Positions 63,960 to 64,000 of a stretch of DNA of 64,000 nt are shown piece after piece. The notes under the pieces were generated by a model that did not search any database, had not been told where the DNA came from, and was given only the letters and a program-made list of their open reading frames with translations. This stretch comes from an uncultured Sphingomonadaceae bacterium (lineage in GTDB: Bacteria; Pseudomonadota; Alphaproteobacteria; Sphingomonadales; Sphingomonadaceae): assembly GCA_947497455.1 (NCBI GenBank), contig CANMGU010000001.1, forward strand, positions 1,116,001-1,180,000, written 5' to 3'. The translations under genes and the position numbers were made by a program. Each line of letters begins with the position of its first letter. Positions within the stretch are counted from its first letter, which is position 1.

Positions 63960-64000
63960 CTATGCTTTGTCTTCAGCGCTTTCTTCTGTTTCTTCAGCAG
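63960..64000 (-). CDS. C-terminal end of an unidentified gene
   Basis: Only the last 13 codons are inside the window; they read AEETEESAEDKA before a TAG stop. The Glu/Ala-rich acidic tail is common at the end of sphingomonad ribosomal and RNA-binding proteins, but the gene cannot be named from this. An intrinsic terminator follows. Confidence 0.55.
   Translation of the reverse strand, partial: AEETEESAEDKA

Overview
This is chromosomal DNA of an alphaproteobacterium, almost certainly a sphingomonad (order Sphingomonadales). The grounds are the exosortase A / PEP-CTERM locus with a PEPxxWA-type sorting signal, the ChvI-ChvG-HprK-RapZ-EIIA-HPr gene order beside pckA, the short HprK, the Lon-HU pair, an MreBCD-MrdA-RodA block and moderate GC content. 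Most of the window is densely packed core genome with many 1-4 base gene overlaps. No insertion sequence, prophage or CRISPR array was seen.

Layout. 1-5.1 kb: the end of an exosortase A (XrtA) exopolysaccharide/protein-sorting locus (FemAB-like protein, glycosyltransferase, XrtA-EpsI fusion, asparagine-synthase-like amidotransferase). A matching PEP-CTERM substrate, a GDSL hydrolase, lies at 47.3 kb. 5.1-11.2 kb: truA-fmt, recR, def, rmuC, a lipoprotein and an rRNA/tRNA methyltransferase. 11.2-15.6 kb (minus strand): one contiguous regulatory operon, two-component system ChvI/ChvG followed by HprK, RapZ, EIIA and HPr, divergent from pckA. 19.4-22.8 kb: two tandem cysteine desulfurases, a [2Fe-2S] ferredoxin and a class A beta-lactamase. 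22.9-28.3 kb: SRP RNA, dnaX, ybaB, lon (behind a sigma-32-like promoter) and hup with strong terminators.

28.4-35.8 kb is an accessory segment between the hup terminators and a tRNA-Lys gene. It holds a MarR-controlled NTF2-like/DoxX operon with a perfect 14-bp inverted-repeat operator, a train of five very small minus-strand genes (37-81 codons), a second paralogue of one of these small basic peptides, a GT14 glycosyltransferase, a CPBP protease and an amidohydrolase. A family of hairpin-forming repeats built on GTCCGCTTTCGGG is scattered among them.

36-64 kb: the cell-shape operon mreB-mreC-mreD-mrdA-rodA, mutL, lipoproteins, ychF, pth, rplY, two TraB/GumN lipoproteins, an orphan molybdopterin oxidoreductase, glyQ-glyS, ppdK, a DUF4259 protein, tRNA-Arg, folE, and a coupled sulfotransferase-like / Fe(II)-2-oxoglutarate hydroxylase pair. 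A short repeated element containing TGTGTGAACTTT lies upstream of both fmt and ppdK at almost the same distance from the start codon. This element and the cluster of tiny genes are the least explained signals in the window.
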